Assembly: GCA_951813015.1 (NCBI GenBank)
Contig: CATOTG010000013.1
Location: forward strand, 19,854 to 83,853
Source: an uncultured Thermoanaerobaculia bacterium
Lineage (GTDB): Bacteria > Acidobacteriota > Thermoanaerobaculia > Multivoradales > Multivoraceae
Length of the DNA stretch: 64,000 bases
Reading direction: 5' to 3'
Positions 17,194-25,926 of this stretch are shown here, one piece after another (positions within the stretch are counted from its first letter, which is position 1; each line of letters opens with the position of its first letter). Below the pieces are notes generated by a model. That model was not told the DNA's origin and made no database searches. It saw nothing but the letters and a program-made list of their open reading frames with translations. Both the position numbers and the translations under genes were made by a program.

Positions 17194-19470
17194 GTGGGGG
17201 AGCCTTCCCGGGGTACGCTCGCGCTTGTGCCTTCGGCTGGGTTGATCTTGGTGCTTGCCGCGGCGCTGGCGGGGCTTTGGCCGGGAACCTCCTGGGGCCA
17301 GCCACCCGCCGCGGAGACGCAGCTAGAAGCTGGCCACCGGCGAATGCTGGAACTCCTGGAGCAGATTCGCGTCGAGAGCGCCGGAGAGAATCCCTGGTTG
17401 GGGGCGGCTGCGGCTGGAGCGGCGAGGAAAGCGCTGGCGGCCGCGGGAGGCGCACCGCCGGCTCGACGCTTCCGCTTGTTGGTCGAGGTTGCGGAGGAAG
17501 AGCTGCGGCTCGGGAACGAGTCGGAGGCGCTCAGGCACTTCGGCGAGGCGTACGGCCTGCTGGCGGAAGTTGAGGGATTGGCCAGCCGGGAGAAGGCGGA
17601 GACGCTGTTCCGAGTCGCCGTGGCCTGGCTCCGCTACGGCGAGAGCCGGAACTGCGCCGCGACGCACGGCGCGGAGGCTTGCATCCTGCCGATCCGGGCC
17701 CGGGCGGTTCACCGGGAACGGGAGGGCTCCGAGCAGGCGGCCCGGTATCTGAGGGAGTACCTGGCGGCGGTCCCGGAGAACTCGGTCCAGGAGGTTCAGG
17801 GGAAGTGGTTGCTGAACCTCGTCCACATGACCTTGGGTGATCATCCCGGCGGGGTGGCGCCTGAGTACCGGCTGCCGCTTGAGACGTTCGGGAGCAATGC
17901 TGAGTTTCCGCGCTTCCGGAATGTCGCCCCCGCGCTGGGCATCGACACGTTCAACCTCTCCGGCGGCGCCGTGGTCGACGACTTCGACGGCGACGGCGAC
18001 CTGGACATCTTCACCACGACCTTCGATCCCGGCGGCGAGCCGCGGTTCTTCGTCGGCGACGGGAAGGGCGGGTTCGAGGACCGGACATCCGCCGCGGGGC
18101 TGGACGGGCTCTACGGTGGCCTCAACGTGGTCCACGCGGACTACGACAACGACGGGGACCTCGACCTGTACGTGCTCCGCGGGGCCTGGTTCGGGCCCCA
18201 CGGCCGGCACCCGAACTCGCTGTTGCGCAATGAATCGGTCCGCGGAGAGGGGGAGGATGGCGGCGCGCCGGTCTTCCGCGACGTGACCTTTCCGAGCGGC
18301 CTCGGGGATGCCCGCTATCCGACGCAGACCGCCGCCTGGGCCGACTTCGACAACGACGGCGACCTGGATCTGTTCGTCGGCAACGAGCACAGCGTGGGGC
18401 AGCCGGCGCCGTCGCAGCTCTTTCGCAACGAGGGACCCGGCCCGAACGGCGTGGTCCGGTTCCGGGACGTTGCCGCGGCAGCGGGAGTCGAGGAGCGCGC
18501 CTTCGTCAAGGCGGCGGTGTGGGGGGATTTCGACAACGATCGCTTTCCCGACCTCTACCTCTCGGTGCTGGGCGGGGCGAACCACCTGTACCGCAACCGC
18601 GGCGACGGCAGCTTCGAGGACGTGGCCGCGGAACTCGGCGTCACCGGGCCCCGCCAGAGCTTCCCGGCCTGGTTCTGGGATTTCGACAACGACGGCAACC
18701 TCGACCTGTTCGTTTCCAGCTACACCGGGGACCGGGGCGGCCTGGGCTTCGTCGCGGCGAGCTACCAGGGCTTCCCGGGTCCGTGGGAGCTGGCGCGCCT
18801 CTACCGGGGCACGGGCGGAGGCCGGTTCGAGGACGTGGCGGCCCGGGCCGGCCTGACCCGGCTCCATCTGCCGATGGGCTCGAACTTCGGCGACCTGGAC
18901 GGCGACGGCTTCCTCGACTTCTACCTGGGCACCGGATATCCGGACTACGAGGCCGTCATGCCGAACGTGCTCTACCGCAGCCTGGGAGGGGAGCGGTTCG
19001 TCGACGTGAGTCTCGCCGCCGGCTTCGGCCACCTGCAGAAGGGGCACGCGGTGACGTTCGCCGACATCGACTCGGACGGCGACCTGGACGTCTTCGAACA
19101 GATGGGCGGCGCCTTCCCCGGCGACGGTTTCGGCGACGCGCTGTTCGAGAACCCTGGCTTCGGCAATCGCTGGCTGGGGCTGCTGCTGGTGGGGACCGAG
19201 AGCAATCGTTCGGCGATCGGCGCCCGCATTCGGATCGATCTGATCGATGCGGACGGCGGCAGTCGAAGCGTTCACCGGCGGGTGAACGGCGGCGGCAGTT
19301 TCGGCGGCAATCCGCTGCGGCAGACGATCGGCCTGGGACGGCCGGAGGCGGTGGAGAAGGTCGAGGTTTACTGGCCGACGACCGATCTGACGGAGACGTT
19401 CGCCAGCGTGGAGCTGGACCGGCTGTATCGGGTCGTGGAGGGTGCAGGGGAGCTGGCGGTCGTCGAGTAG
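17194..19470 (+). CDS. exported TPR-like plus ASPIC/UnbV propeller protein 3
   Basis: Up to 758 residues, last of the five-gene set. The GTG at 17194 or a second GTG at 17227 begins a signal peptide (AGLILVLAAALAGLWPG). Residues about 45-225 are helical and TPR-like. After that come seven Asp-rich blades (DFDGDGDLDIFTTT, DYDNDGDLDLYVLRG, DFDNDGNLDLFVSS, DIDSDGDLDVFEQ) and an ASPIC/UnbV tail with SNRSAIGARIRIDL and EVYWPTTDLTETF. Here both folds of the operon sit in one polypeptide, which supports the idea that the separate TPR and propeller proteins interact. It is more divergent than the other two propellers. Confidence 0.86.
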   Translation: MGEPSRGTLALVPSAGLILVLAAALAGLWPGTSWGQPPAAETQLEAGHRRMLELLEQIRVESAGENPWLGAAAAGAARKALAAAGGAPPARRFRLLVEVAEEELRLGNESEALRHFGEAYGLLAEVEGLASREKAETLFRVAVAWLRYGESRNCAATHGAEACILPIRARAVHREREGSEQAARYLREYLAAVPENSVQEVQGKWLLNLVHMTLGDHPGGVAPEYRLPLETFGSNAEFPRFRNVAPALGIDTFNLSGGAVVDDFDGDGDLDIFTTTFDPGGEPRFFVGDGKGGFEDRTSAAGLDGLYGGLNVVHADYDNDGDLDLYVLRGAWFGPHGRHPNSLLRNESVRGEGEDGGAPVFRDVTFPSGLGDARYPTQTAAWADFDNDGDLDLFVGNEHSVGQPAPSQLFRNEGPGPNGVVRFRDVAAAAGVEERAFVKAAVWGDFDNDRFPDLYLSVLGGANHLYRNRGDGSFEDVAAELGVTGPRQSFPAWFWDFDNDGNLDLFVSSYTGDRGGLGFVAASYQGFPGPWELARLYRGTGGGRFEDVAARAGLTRLHLPMGSNFGDLDGDGFLDFYLGTGYPDYEAVMPNVLYRSLGGERFVDVSLAAGFGHLQKGHAVTFADIDSDGDLDVFEQMGGAFPGDGFGDALFENPGFGNRWLGLLLVGTESNRSAIGARIRIDLIDADGGSRSVHRRVNGGGSFGGNPLRQTIGLGRPEAVEKVEVYWPTTDLTETFASVELDRLYRVVEGAGELAVVE

Positions 19471-19525
19471 CCCGGCAGAGGGTCCGGCAGCCGGCGCGCG
19501 TTTCCGGCCGCCTTCGGCGGCAGCT

Positions 19526-19612
19526 GGCCAGAACCCGGGTGGCGTGGATCCGCGCCACCCGCGAACCAGTCCGTGCGCCCGTCACGGGCGCACGGATGGG
19601 AGGCCGGGCCAG
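19526..19612 (+). repeat. dispersed palindromic repeat, intergenic copy
   Basis: Contains two inverted repeats (gggtggcg...cgccaccc and gtgcgcccg...cgggcgcac). A close inverted copy lies at 21125-21215 inside the CoA-transferase gene, and a weaker copy at about 59660-59740 near the start of comEC. The layout resembles REP-type elements. No transposase is nearby. Confidence 0.6.
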
Positions 19613-19622
19613 GGCAGCCGCC

Positions 19623-19740
19623 GTGGTGCAGGCGGGCGCAGGCGGGAGTCCCAGCGCCGGGTGGTGATCGTGGCCGTCGTGCCGCCGGAGGGCGCGTGGT
19701 GCAGGCGGGCGCAGGCCGGAGTCCCGGTGCCGGAGCGGGC
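19623..19740. repeat. direct repeat, 73-nt period
   Basis: The block beginning gtggtgcaggcgggcgcagg occurs at 19623 and again at 19696 with few changes over about 38 nt. It is one of several 69-78 nt period repeats in this window. Confidence 0.7.
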
Positions 19741-19754
19741 GCAGAGAGTGGTTG

Positions 19755-22463
19755 CTAGGCGACCGGCTCGGCGCCGATGATGTCGTCGGCCTCCAGGGCG
19801 TCGAGTTCCGCTTCGCTCAGCCCGAGCAGCCGGGAGAGCACCTCGCGGTTGTGCTGGCCCAGGGTCGGCGCCGGCCACTCCACGGCGTAGGGGCGGCTGT
19901 CATCGCCTTCTCCCATCGGCCGGTAGGGGGCGGAGGGATTCGGCTGGTTGCCGACGAAGGCGCGCTCGCGCCATTGCCAGTAGCCGCGGGCGTTAAGGTG
20001 GGGGTCGTAGAGCACGTCCATCGTGTTGCGCACGACGGCCGCCGGCACCCCCGCCGCGGCCAGGCGGCGTTCAAGCGCCAACCCGTCGTGAAGCCCGGTT
20101 CGGGACGCGATTGCCGCGTCCAGTTCGTCTTCATGCTTCTTCCGGTCCGGCGCGGCCGCGAAGCGGGGGGCGGCGCCGTCGATCGCGAGCGCGTCGCTGA
20201 GCCGCCGCCATTGCTCATCTGTTTCGACCGTGATCACGATCCAGGGCTCCGCGCCGATGCAGGGATAGACGCCCCACGGCGCGCACAGCGGATGACGTCC
20301 GCCGCAGCGTTCGGGCGGCGCTCCCCGGATCGCCTGCTCGACGAGTCCATGCGCGGCGAGCGGGAACATCGACTCGACGTGGGAGAGATCAACGTACTGG
20401 CCTTCGCCGGTCCTCCGGAGATGGCGCAGCGCGGTCAACAGAGCGGCGGCGGCGTTGATGCCCGCGATCGGATCGCCGAGGGCGACGTGCTGCATTGTCG
20501 GCGGATCGCCGGCGCGGCCGTTGATGTGGGGCAGGCCGGATGCCTGCTCGACGGTGGAGCCATAGGCGCGATGGTCCATCCAGTCCCCGCTGGCGCCGAA
20601 CGGCGGCATCGACACCAACACGACTTCGGGATTCGCCTCTCGCAGCCGCTCGTAGGCGAGACCCAGCTTGGGCAGGACGCTCGCCGTGTAGTTTTCGATC
20701 ACGGCGTCCGACTTCGCGACGAGTTCGAGCAGGAGATCCTTGCCGCGACGGCTGGTCAGGTCGAGGGTGATCCCGAACTTGTTGCGCCCCGTCGTGTTGA
20801 AGGCGGTGGACTGCTCGTAGAGCCTCTGCGCGATGGACTCCGGCGTCGACTCCCAGCCGCGCCACCAGTCGAAGTACTGGCAGGACTCGACCTTGATCAC
20901 CTCGGCGCCCATGTCGGCGAGTTGACGGGTGGCGAGAGGGCCGGCCCAGCCCATCGTCAGGTCGACGATGCGGATGTCCCGGAGCAGCTCGGGGCGGCGA
21001 TTCGCGCCGTCATCCGGGTGCGCCGCCACTGGTTGCGCCGGCACTGGCTGCGCCGGCACTGGCTGCGCCGGCACTGGCTGCGCCGGCACTGACTGCACTG
21101 CCACTGGGGACGCCGCCACTGGGGGCGCCGGCCCGCCGTCCGCGCGCCCGATGGCGGGCGCACGGTCCGGTTCGCGGGTGGCGCCGGTTCGCGCCACCCG
21201 GGTTCTGGCCGGCACTCTTGACCCGGAAGCTGTGCCGCCGTGTTCACCGAGACGCCGCGCGCGGCCACCCGCACGGTCAACGGCCAAGGCGCCGCCGGCC
21301 GGCACGAGAGTGCCGCCGTGTTCACCAAGACGCGGCGCGCGGCCACCGCCTGCGGCCGGAGTGCGGTGCAGCCGAAAGGGCGTTCCGGGCGCCGGGAAGC
21401 AGCCCTGGTCGGGGTGCTCCGCTTCGACCCAGGCGCCGCGGTCGCGGTACTGGTCCAGTTCAAGCAGTTCCGCCGGCGTCGGAGCGAGGGCCAGCGGGAT
21501 GCGGGCCGCCTGACCGGCCTCCACCCACTGGAGTGCCGTCTTCTCGAGGAGGCGGGGTTCGATGGCGGCATCGAGCGCATCCGCGTCTTCGAGCCGGTTG
21601 ATCGAAACCTGGTAGCGGGGTTCGGAACCGAGTTCGGGCAGCCCCAGCAACGCGCAGAGGCTTTGCCACTGGCTCGGCGTGACCGTGGTGACGCCGAGCC
21701 AGCCGTCGCGGCAGCGATAGATGCCGGCCGGGTACGTGGGCCAGAAACGGTTGATCCCGATCCGGGGCCGGATCACGCCGGTCGCCAGGGTGCCCGGCGG
21801 ACCGGGTTCCGTGATGCACATCGCGGCTTCGAAGATGGACACGTCGAGATGGGCCTGCGCATCGGGCGCGCCGGTTTCGTGGCCGAGGAGATGGCCGACG
21901 CCGGCGACGTAGGCGAGCGTGCCGGCGACGACCTGGGCGGTGTAACCGGTGGTCAGGATGGGTGGGCCCTCCGCCGGGCCGACCGCCCGCGCGGCGCCGG
22001 TGTAAGCGCCGATCACCTGGTCCGTGGCGGCGCGCCCGGCGTAGGGACCGGTCGCGCCGAACCAGGAAATGGACAAGCGAATCTGTCCGTCGCGCAGGGC
22101 GTGACCGCGGCGAGGCTCGGCGTCCAGAATCACGTCGGCGGCTTGAAGCAGGGCCTGCCCGGCCGGGTTCGCGATCTCGGCGGCAACGCTCCGCTTGCCG
22201 AGCGACAGGCAGGTGGCCAGCCCGCTCGCTTCAGGCCCGGCGTTCGAAGGATGGAACGGGGCCTGGGGATGGAGGGGGGGCAACCGGCGAATCGGTTGCC
22301 CCTCGCCGGGCGGCTCGAGGTTCGTCACTCGAGCGCCGAGATCGCGGAACAGCTTGCCGCAGTACGCGGTCGCAACGGTGCCGGCGATGTCGACAACGTG
22401 GATGCCGGCGAGGGCGCCGGCACTCGCGGGCCTCGGGCCGCGGCCTGGTTCCTGATCGTTCAT
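19755..22463 (-). CDS. double CaiB/BaiF family CoA-transferase (two domains fused)
   Basis: About 902 residues, twice the family's usual 380-420. The N-terminal unit (IHVVDIAGTVATAYCGKLF) carries the motif-region Asp in LDVSIFEA. The C-terminal unit (IRIVDLTMGWAGPLATRQL) carries VDLSHVESM. Class III CoA-transferases move CoA between carboxylic acids and use this Asp. The two are joined by a low-complexity linker coded by 21027-21400, with PVPAQ pentapeptide repeats, a 26-codon repeat and the dispersed palindrome. The start at 22463 (MNDQEPG) is preferred over 22520, which would overlap the divergent MFS gene. The substrate is unknown. Confidence 0.85.
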   Translation of the reverse strand: MNDQEPGRGPRPASAGALAGIHVVDIAGTVATAYCGKLFRDLGARVTNLEPPGEGQPIRRLPPLHPQAPFHPSNAGPEASGLATCLSLGKRSVAAEIANPAGQALLQAADVILDAEPRRGHALRDGQIRLSISWFGATGPYAGRAATDQVIGAYTGAARAVGPAEGPPILTTGYTAQVVAGTLAYVAGVGHLLGHETGAPDAQAHLDVSIFEAAMCITEPGPPGTLATGVIRPRIGINRFWPTYPAGIYRCRDGWLGVTTVTPSQWQSLCALLGLPELGSEPRYQVSINRLEDADALDAAIEPRLLEKTALQWVEAGQAARIPLALAPTPAELLELDQYRDRGAWVEAEHPDQGCFPAPGTPFRLHRTPAAGGGRAPRLGEHGGTLVPAGGALAVDRAGGRARRLGEHGGTASGSRVPARTRVARTGATREPDRAPAIGRADGGPAPPVAASPVAVQSVPAQPVPAQPVPAQPVPAQPVAAHPDDGANRRPELLRDIRIVDLTMGWAGPLATRQLADMGAEVIKVESCQYFDWWRGWESTPESIAQRLYEQSTAFNTTGRNKFGITLDLTSRRGKDLLLELVAKSDAVIENYTASVLPKLGLAYERLREANPEVVLVSMPPFGASGDWMDHRAYGSTVEQASGLPHINGRAGDPPTMQHVALGDPIAGINAAAALLTALRHLRRTGEGQYVDLSHVESMFPLAAHGLVEQAIRGAPPERCGGRHPLCAPWGVYPCIGAEPWIVITVETDEQWRRLSDALAIDGAAPRFAAAPDRKKHEDELDAAIASRTGLHDGLALERRLAAAGVPAAVVRNTMDVLYDPHLNARGYWQWRERAFVGNQPNPSAPYRPMGEGDDSRPYAVEWPAPTLGQHNREVLSRLLGLSEAELDALEADDIIGAEPVA
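21027..21131 (-). repeat. seven 15-nt tandem coding repeats (Pro-rich linker)
   Basis: On + the unit is cactggctgcgccgg, seven units with the outer ones degenerate. On - they encode PVPAQ/PVAAQ-type pentapeptides within the linker between the two CoA-transferase domains. Confidence 0.85.
21125..21215 (-). repeat. dispersed palindromic repeat, copy inside a coding linker
   Basis: The reverse complement closely matches 19526-19612. Here it is translated as RVARTGATREPDRAPAIGRA within the CoA-transferase fusion. The + strand frame over the intergenic copy would read a similar peptide (RVAWIRATREPVRAPVTGAR). Confidence 0.65.
21240..21348 (-). repeat. direct repeat, 78-nt (26-codon) period in a coding linker
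   Basis: A block starting gtgttcacc, followed by agacgc and gcgcgcggccacc, occurs at 21240 and 21318. It is in frame and encodes the repeated RLGEHGGT peptide in the CoA-transferase linker. Confidence 0.7.
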
Positions 22464-22508
22464 CGGACGGGGACGCGGGATTGTAGATCGCGGGCGTAGG
22501 ATGCCCCC

Positions 22509-23804
22509 GTGAACAGACAAACATACGTGCGGCTCTCCGTCATGATGCTCCTGCAGTACGGAGTGTGGGGCGTGTGGCTGCCGTTACTGGCCCGCTACCT
22601 CCAGGCGGCGCCTGCCGAGGGCGGACTCGGCTACACCCCCGGCCAGATCGGGTGGATCCTGGGGCTGGCGAGTTCAATCGGCGCGGTCACCGCCCCCTTC
22701 GTCGCCGGTCAGCTCGCCGACCGGTCGTTCTCGACCCAGCGGGTGCTCGCCGTCCTGCTGGTGGCGGGCGGCGTGGTCAAGATCATCACCGCCTTCCAGA
22801 CGAGCTTCAGCGCCTGGCTCTGGCTGTCGGTGCTCTACTCGGTGCTGTACACGCCGACTCTGGCGCTCTCCAACTCGCTCGCCTTCGCCCACATGGACGA
22901 CGGCGACCGTGAGTTCCCGAAGGTCCGTGTCTGGGGCACGATCGGCTGGATCGCCGCGAGCTGGGCGTTTCCGCTGTTCTGGCTGCTCTCCGACGTCCGG
23001 CTCTCGTGGCTGCCGCCGTTCTATGTCGGGGTGGAGGCCGCGGACGCGACCGCGCGACTCGTCGATTCGCTGATCTGGAGCGGCGTGCTCGCCTTTGGCT
23101 ACGCGCTTTTCTGCCTGTTCCTGCCGCCGACGCCGCCGCGGAAGGACGCGAAGGAGAAACTGGCCTTCGCCAAGGCCTTCGGGCTCTTCCGGCAGCGATC
23201 CTTCGCGGTCCTGGTGGCGGCAAGCCTGCCGATCGCGATCATCCACCAGATCTACTTCATGCAGACCGCGCCGTTCATGAGTCAGGTGCTCGGCCTGGCT
23301 GACAGCCGGATCGGTCCGGCGATGAGCATCGGCCAGTTCGCCGAGATCGCGGTCATGGTGGCCACCGGCTGGCTGCTCGCCCGGTTCGGCTTCCGCGGCG
23401 TGATCACGATCGGCGTCCTCGCCTACGTCGCCCGCTACGCGATCTTCGGCAGCGTGTTCCTGCCGGCGCCCGTGATCGTCGCCAGCCAGGCGCTCCACGG
23501 CATTTGCTATGCGTGCTTCTTCGCCGCCGCGTTCATCTACGTGGACCGGATCGCGGAGGCGGATGTCCGCCACTCGGCGCAGACCGTCTTCGGGATCGTC
23601 ATTCTGGGGCTGGGACCGGTGCTGGCGGCGCCGGTGCTGCAGGTGCTGTCGGGCGTCTTCACCGACGCCGCCGGCGTGCTGGACTACTCCGCCTTGTGGT
23701 ACTCGCTCTCGGCCCTGGCGCTGTTGACCCTGGTGGGGTTCGCGGCGTTGTTCCGGGACGAGACCGGCGAGACCCGGGCAGGGAGCCGCCAGACTCGGCG
23801 CTGA
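22509..23804 (+). CDS. MFS transporter, nucleoside permease (NHS/NupG-like) family
   Basis: A 431-residue integral membrane protein with about 12 hydrophobic segments. It opens with RLSVMMLLQYGVWGVWLPLL and has the family-style VWGTIGWIAASWAFPLFW in the middle. The LADRSFSTQR loop after the second helix corresponds to the MFS A-motif region. NupG-type proteins take up nucleosides by proton symport. The substrate is inferred only from overall resemblance. It is divergent from the CoA-transferase gene (45 nt between the chosen starts). Confidence 0.8.
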   Translation: MNRQTYVRLSVMMLLQYGVWGVWLPLLARYLQAAPAEGGLGYTPGQIGWILGLASSIGAVTAPFVAGQLADRSFSTQRVLAVLLVAGGVVKIITAFQTSFSAWLWLSVLYSVLYTPTLALSNSLAFAHMDDGDREFPKVRVWGTIGWIAASWAFPLFWLLSDVRLSWLPPFYVGVEAADATARLVDSLIWSGVLAFGYALFCLFLPPTPPRKDAKEKLAFAKAFGLFRQRSFAVLVAASLPIAIIHQIYFMQTAPFMSQVLGLADSRIGPAMSIGQFAEIAVMVATGWLLARFGFRGVITIGVLAYVARYAIFGSVFLPAPVIVASQALHGICYACFFAAAFIYVDRIAEADVRHSAQTVFGIVILGLGPVLAAPVLQVLSGVFTDAAGVLDYSALWYSLSALALLTLVGFAALFRDETGETRAGSRQTRR

Positions 23805-23867
23805 CTCCGTCTGAACACTGGCCTGCAGGCGCCGGATTCGGCGCGGACGTGCGGTGTCTGCGATCGT

Positions 23868-24752
23868 TCAGACGTCGCAGACACTCACACCATGCGCAAG
23901 AGCAGCGAGTTTGTCGCTGCTCTTGGGAATGAATTCCTGGCCCACGATTCCCGTGTAGCCGGTCTCGAGGATGGCGCGCATGATCGCCGGGTAGTAGAGC
24001 TCCTGGTTGTCGTCGAGTTCGTTGCGGCCCGGGTTGCCGGCGGTGTGGTAGTGGCCGATGTGCTCGTGGTAGTCCCGGATCGTGCGGATCACGTCGCCCT
24101 CCATGACCTGTGCGTGGTAGATGTCGTAGAGGATCTTGAAGCGGTCGGAAGCGACCCGATCGACGAGTTCGACCAGCCAGGGCATGTTGTCGGCCATGTA
24201 GTCAGCGTGGTTGACCTTGGAGTTCAGCAGCTCCATGCAGATCGTTACCCCCTTCTGCTCGGCATGGCCGACGACCTGCTTCAGGGCCGCGACACAGTTG
24301 TCGAGACCCACGCTGTCGGCCATGCCGTTGCGGTTGCCCGAGAACGTGATCACGTTCGGGAACCCGGCGTCGGCCGTCGCGTCGATGGCGGCCGTGATCG
24401 CCTCCAGGCACGCCTCGTGGTTGGCGGGGTCGTTGATTCCCTTGGGGATGCCGTGGCTGTTCGTCATCGCGCAGGAGAGGCCGTGCTCCTGCAGGGTCGG
24501 GAAGGCTTCGGGCCCCAGGATCTCGATGGACTCGAGGCCCATTGCCTTGGCGGCGCCGGCGAGCTCCTCGAGCGGGATGCGGCCGAAGCACCACTGGCAC
24601 ACCGACTGGCGGATCCTCCCGTTCTTGACGACACGTTCCTGTTGGGTGGTGGGGGCCTGTTGGGCGGCGAGGGATCCAGGCGCTGCGGCCGCGGCGGCGA
24701 CCGAAGCGGCGCCGGCGATGAGGGTTCGGCGGGAGAGAGGTTCTGCGTTCAC
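23868..24752 (-). CDS. Tat-exported hydroxypyruvate isomerase-like TIM-barrel protein
   Basis: 294 residues. A twin-arginine signal (SRRTLIAGAASVAAAAAAPG) precedes an AP-endonuclease-2/xylose-isomerase-like barrel. The stretches IRQSVCQWCFGRIPLEEL, MGLESIEILGPEAF and ICMELLNSKVNHADYM match the hydroxypyruvate isomerase group, which interconverts hydroxypyruvate and tartronate semialdehyde. Glu and His residues in MELLN, DIYHAQ and GQEF are likely metal or substrate ligands. The exported form suggests a role on extracytoplasmic sugars, so the true substrate may differ. It is convergent with the MFS gene and divergent from the DUF4159 gene. Confidence 0.82.
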   Translation of the reverse strand: MNAEPLSRRTLIAGAASVAAAAAAPGSLAAQQAPTTQQERVVKNGRIRQSVCQWCFGRIPLEELAGAAKAMGLESIEILGPEAFPTLQEHGLSCAMTNSHGIPKGINDPANHEACLEAITAAIDATADAGFPNVITFSGNRNGMADSVGLDNCVAALKQVVGHAEQKGVTICMELLNSKVNHADYMADNMPWLVELVDRVASDRFKILYDIYHAQVMEGDVIRTIRDYHEHIGHYHTAGNPGRNELDDNQELYYPAIMRAILETGYTGIVGQEFIPKSSDKLAALAHGVSVCDV

Positions 24753-24838
24753 GGATGGGTCCTCCGGTGGGCGTGAGCAGGCTTGGGATGGGAGGCGGTC
24801 ATCTTAGCGCCCGGGCCGGTACGCGCTACGATCGGGCC

Positions 24839-25681
24839 GTGGAGTCGAACGTGGAGCGAAGGTCGCGGTGGCGGTTGCCGGCGATTCTGGCCGTCTCGAC
24901 GCTGCTCCTCGCTTCCCTGCTGTCGGCCCAGTGGTGGCGCCGGGCGCCGGCACGCTACCCGGAGGAGGGACGCCAGTACCTGGAGGGCTTCGTCTTCTGC
25001 CGCGGCCAGTACCGGCAGGTCATCAACGAGTGGCTTGGCCAGGGCTGGTTCACCGACTATCCCGATTCCGAGTACAACTTCATGACCCGCCTGTCCCAGT
25101 TGACGACGGTCGAGATCCAGCGCACGGCGTACGGCGATCCCGAGCACCTGGTTCTGACCCTGGACGATCCGCGGCTGTTCGAGTTTCCGTTCCTCTTCAT
25201 GTCCGACGTCGGCACGATCGGCCTCAACGACGTCGAGGCGGAGAACCTGAGGCGCTACCTGCTGGCGGGTGGCTTCCTCTACGTGGACGACTTCTGGGGC
25301 CCCGACGCGTGGGATCACTGGTCGCGGCAGATCGGCCGCGTGCTGCCGCCGGGCGACTACCCGATTGTCGACATCCCGGTGACGCACCCGATCTTCAGGA
25401 CCTTCTTCACGGTCGACGAGGTACCCCAGATCCCCTCGATCCAGTACTGGAACATGACGGGCGGGGTCGACACCTCGGAACGCGGTTCGAGCTCGGCCGA
25501 GCCCCACTTTCGCGGCATCTTCGACGAGAACGGACGGCTCCTGGTTGCGATGACCCACAACACGGACATCGCCGACGGCTGGGAGCGGGAAGGGGAGTCG
25601 AGGGAGTTCTTCGAGCGCTTCTCGCTGACGAAGTCGTATCCGTTCGGCGTGAACCTGGTCCTGTACGCGCTCTCGCACTGA
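24839..25681 (+). CDS. DUF4159-domain membrane-anchored protein
   Basis: About 280 residues from the GTG at 24839, chosen because it places a single N-terminal membrane helix (LPAILAVSTLLLASLLSAQWW) at the start. The open frame extends up to 24755 but that part is poor. The body has DUF4159 features: DYPDSEYNFMTRLSQLT, DDPRLFEFPFLFMSDVG, and GGFLYVDDFWGP. The domain resembles glutamine-amidotransferase-like folds and its function is unknown. The stop codon lies inside a 76-nt tandem repeat that fills the downstream gap. Confidence 0.8.
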   Translation: MESNVERRSRWRLPAILAVSTLLLASLLSAQWWRRAPARYPEEGRQYLEGFVFCRGQYRQVINEWLGQGWFTDYPDSEYNFMTRLSQLTTVEIQRTAYGDPEHLVLTLDDPRLFEFPFLFMSDVGTIGLNDVEAENLRRYLLAGGFLYVDDFWGPDAWDHWSRQIGRVLPPGDYPIVDIPVTHPIFRTFFTVDEVPQIPSIQYWNMTGGVDTSERGSSSAEPHFRGIFDENGRLLVAMTHNTDIADGWEREGESREFFERFSLTKSYPFGVNLVLYALSH

Positions 25682-25866
25682 CGTTGGGCCGGCTGCGAAC
25701 GCTGCCAGATTCTCTACGTGCTTCTCGCCGGGGCCGCGGTCGATGAACCCGCACTGACGTTGGGCCGGCTGCGAACGCTGCCAGATCCTCTACGTGCTTC
25801 TCGTCGGGGCCGCGGTCGATGAACTCGCACTGACGTTGGGCCCGCCGCCAACGCTGCTAGGGTCTG
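25675..25866. repeat. tandem repeat, 76-nt period, about 2.5 copies
   Basis: Units begin at gcactgacgttggg at 25675, 25751 and 25827. The first two are nearly identical over the full 76 nt; the third diverges after about 35 nt. Unit 1 includes the stop codon of the DUF4159 gene. The array ends about 60 nt before the next start. Confidence 0.9.
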
Positions 25867-25926
25867 TTGGTTGATCCGCGCTGTTGCCGGGTTCCCGTTC
25901 CCATTCCACCAACGAGGACAGACCAC

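Larger units (their letters stand above)
19471..19754. other. convergent intergenic region built of repeats
   Basis: No gene. It holds a palindromic dispersed repeat (19526-19612), also present inverted in the next gene, and a 73-nt-period direct repeat (19623 and 19696). Confidence 0.6.
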
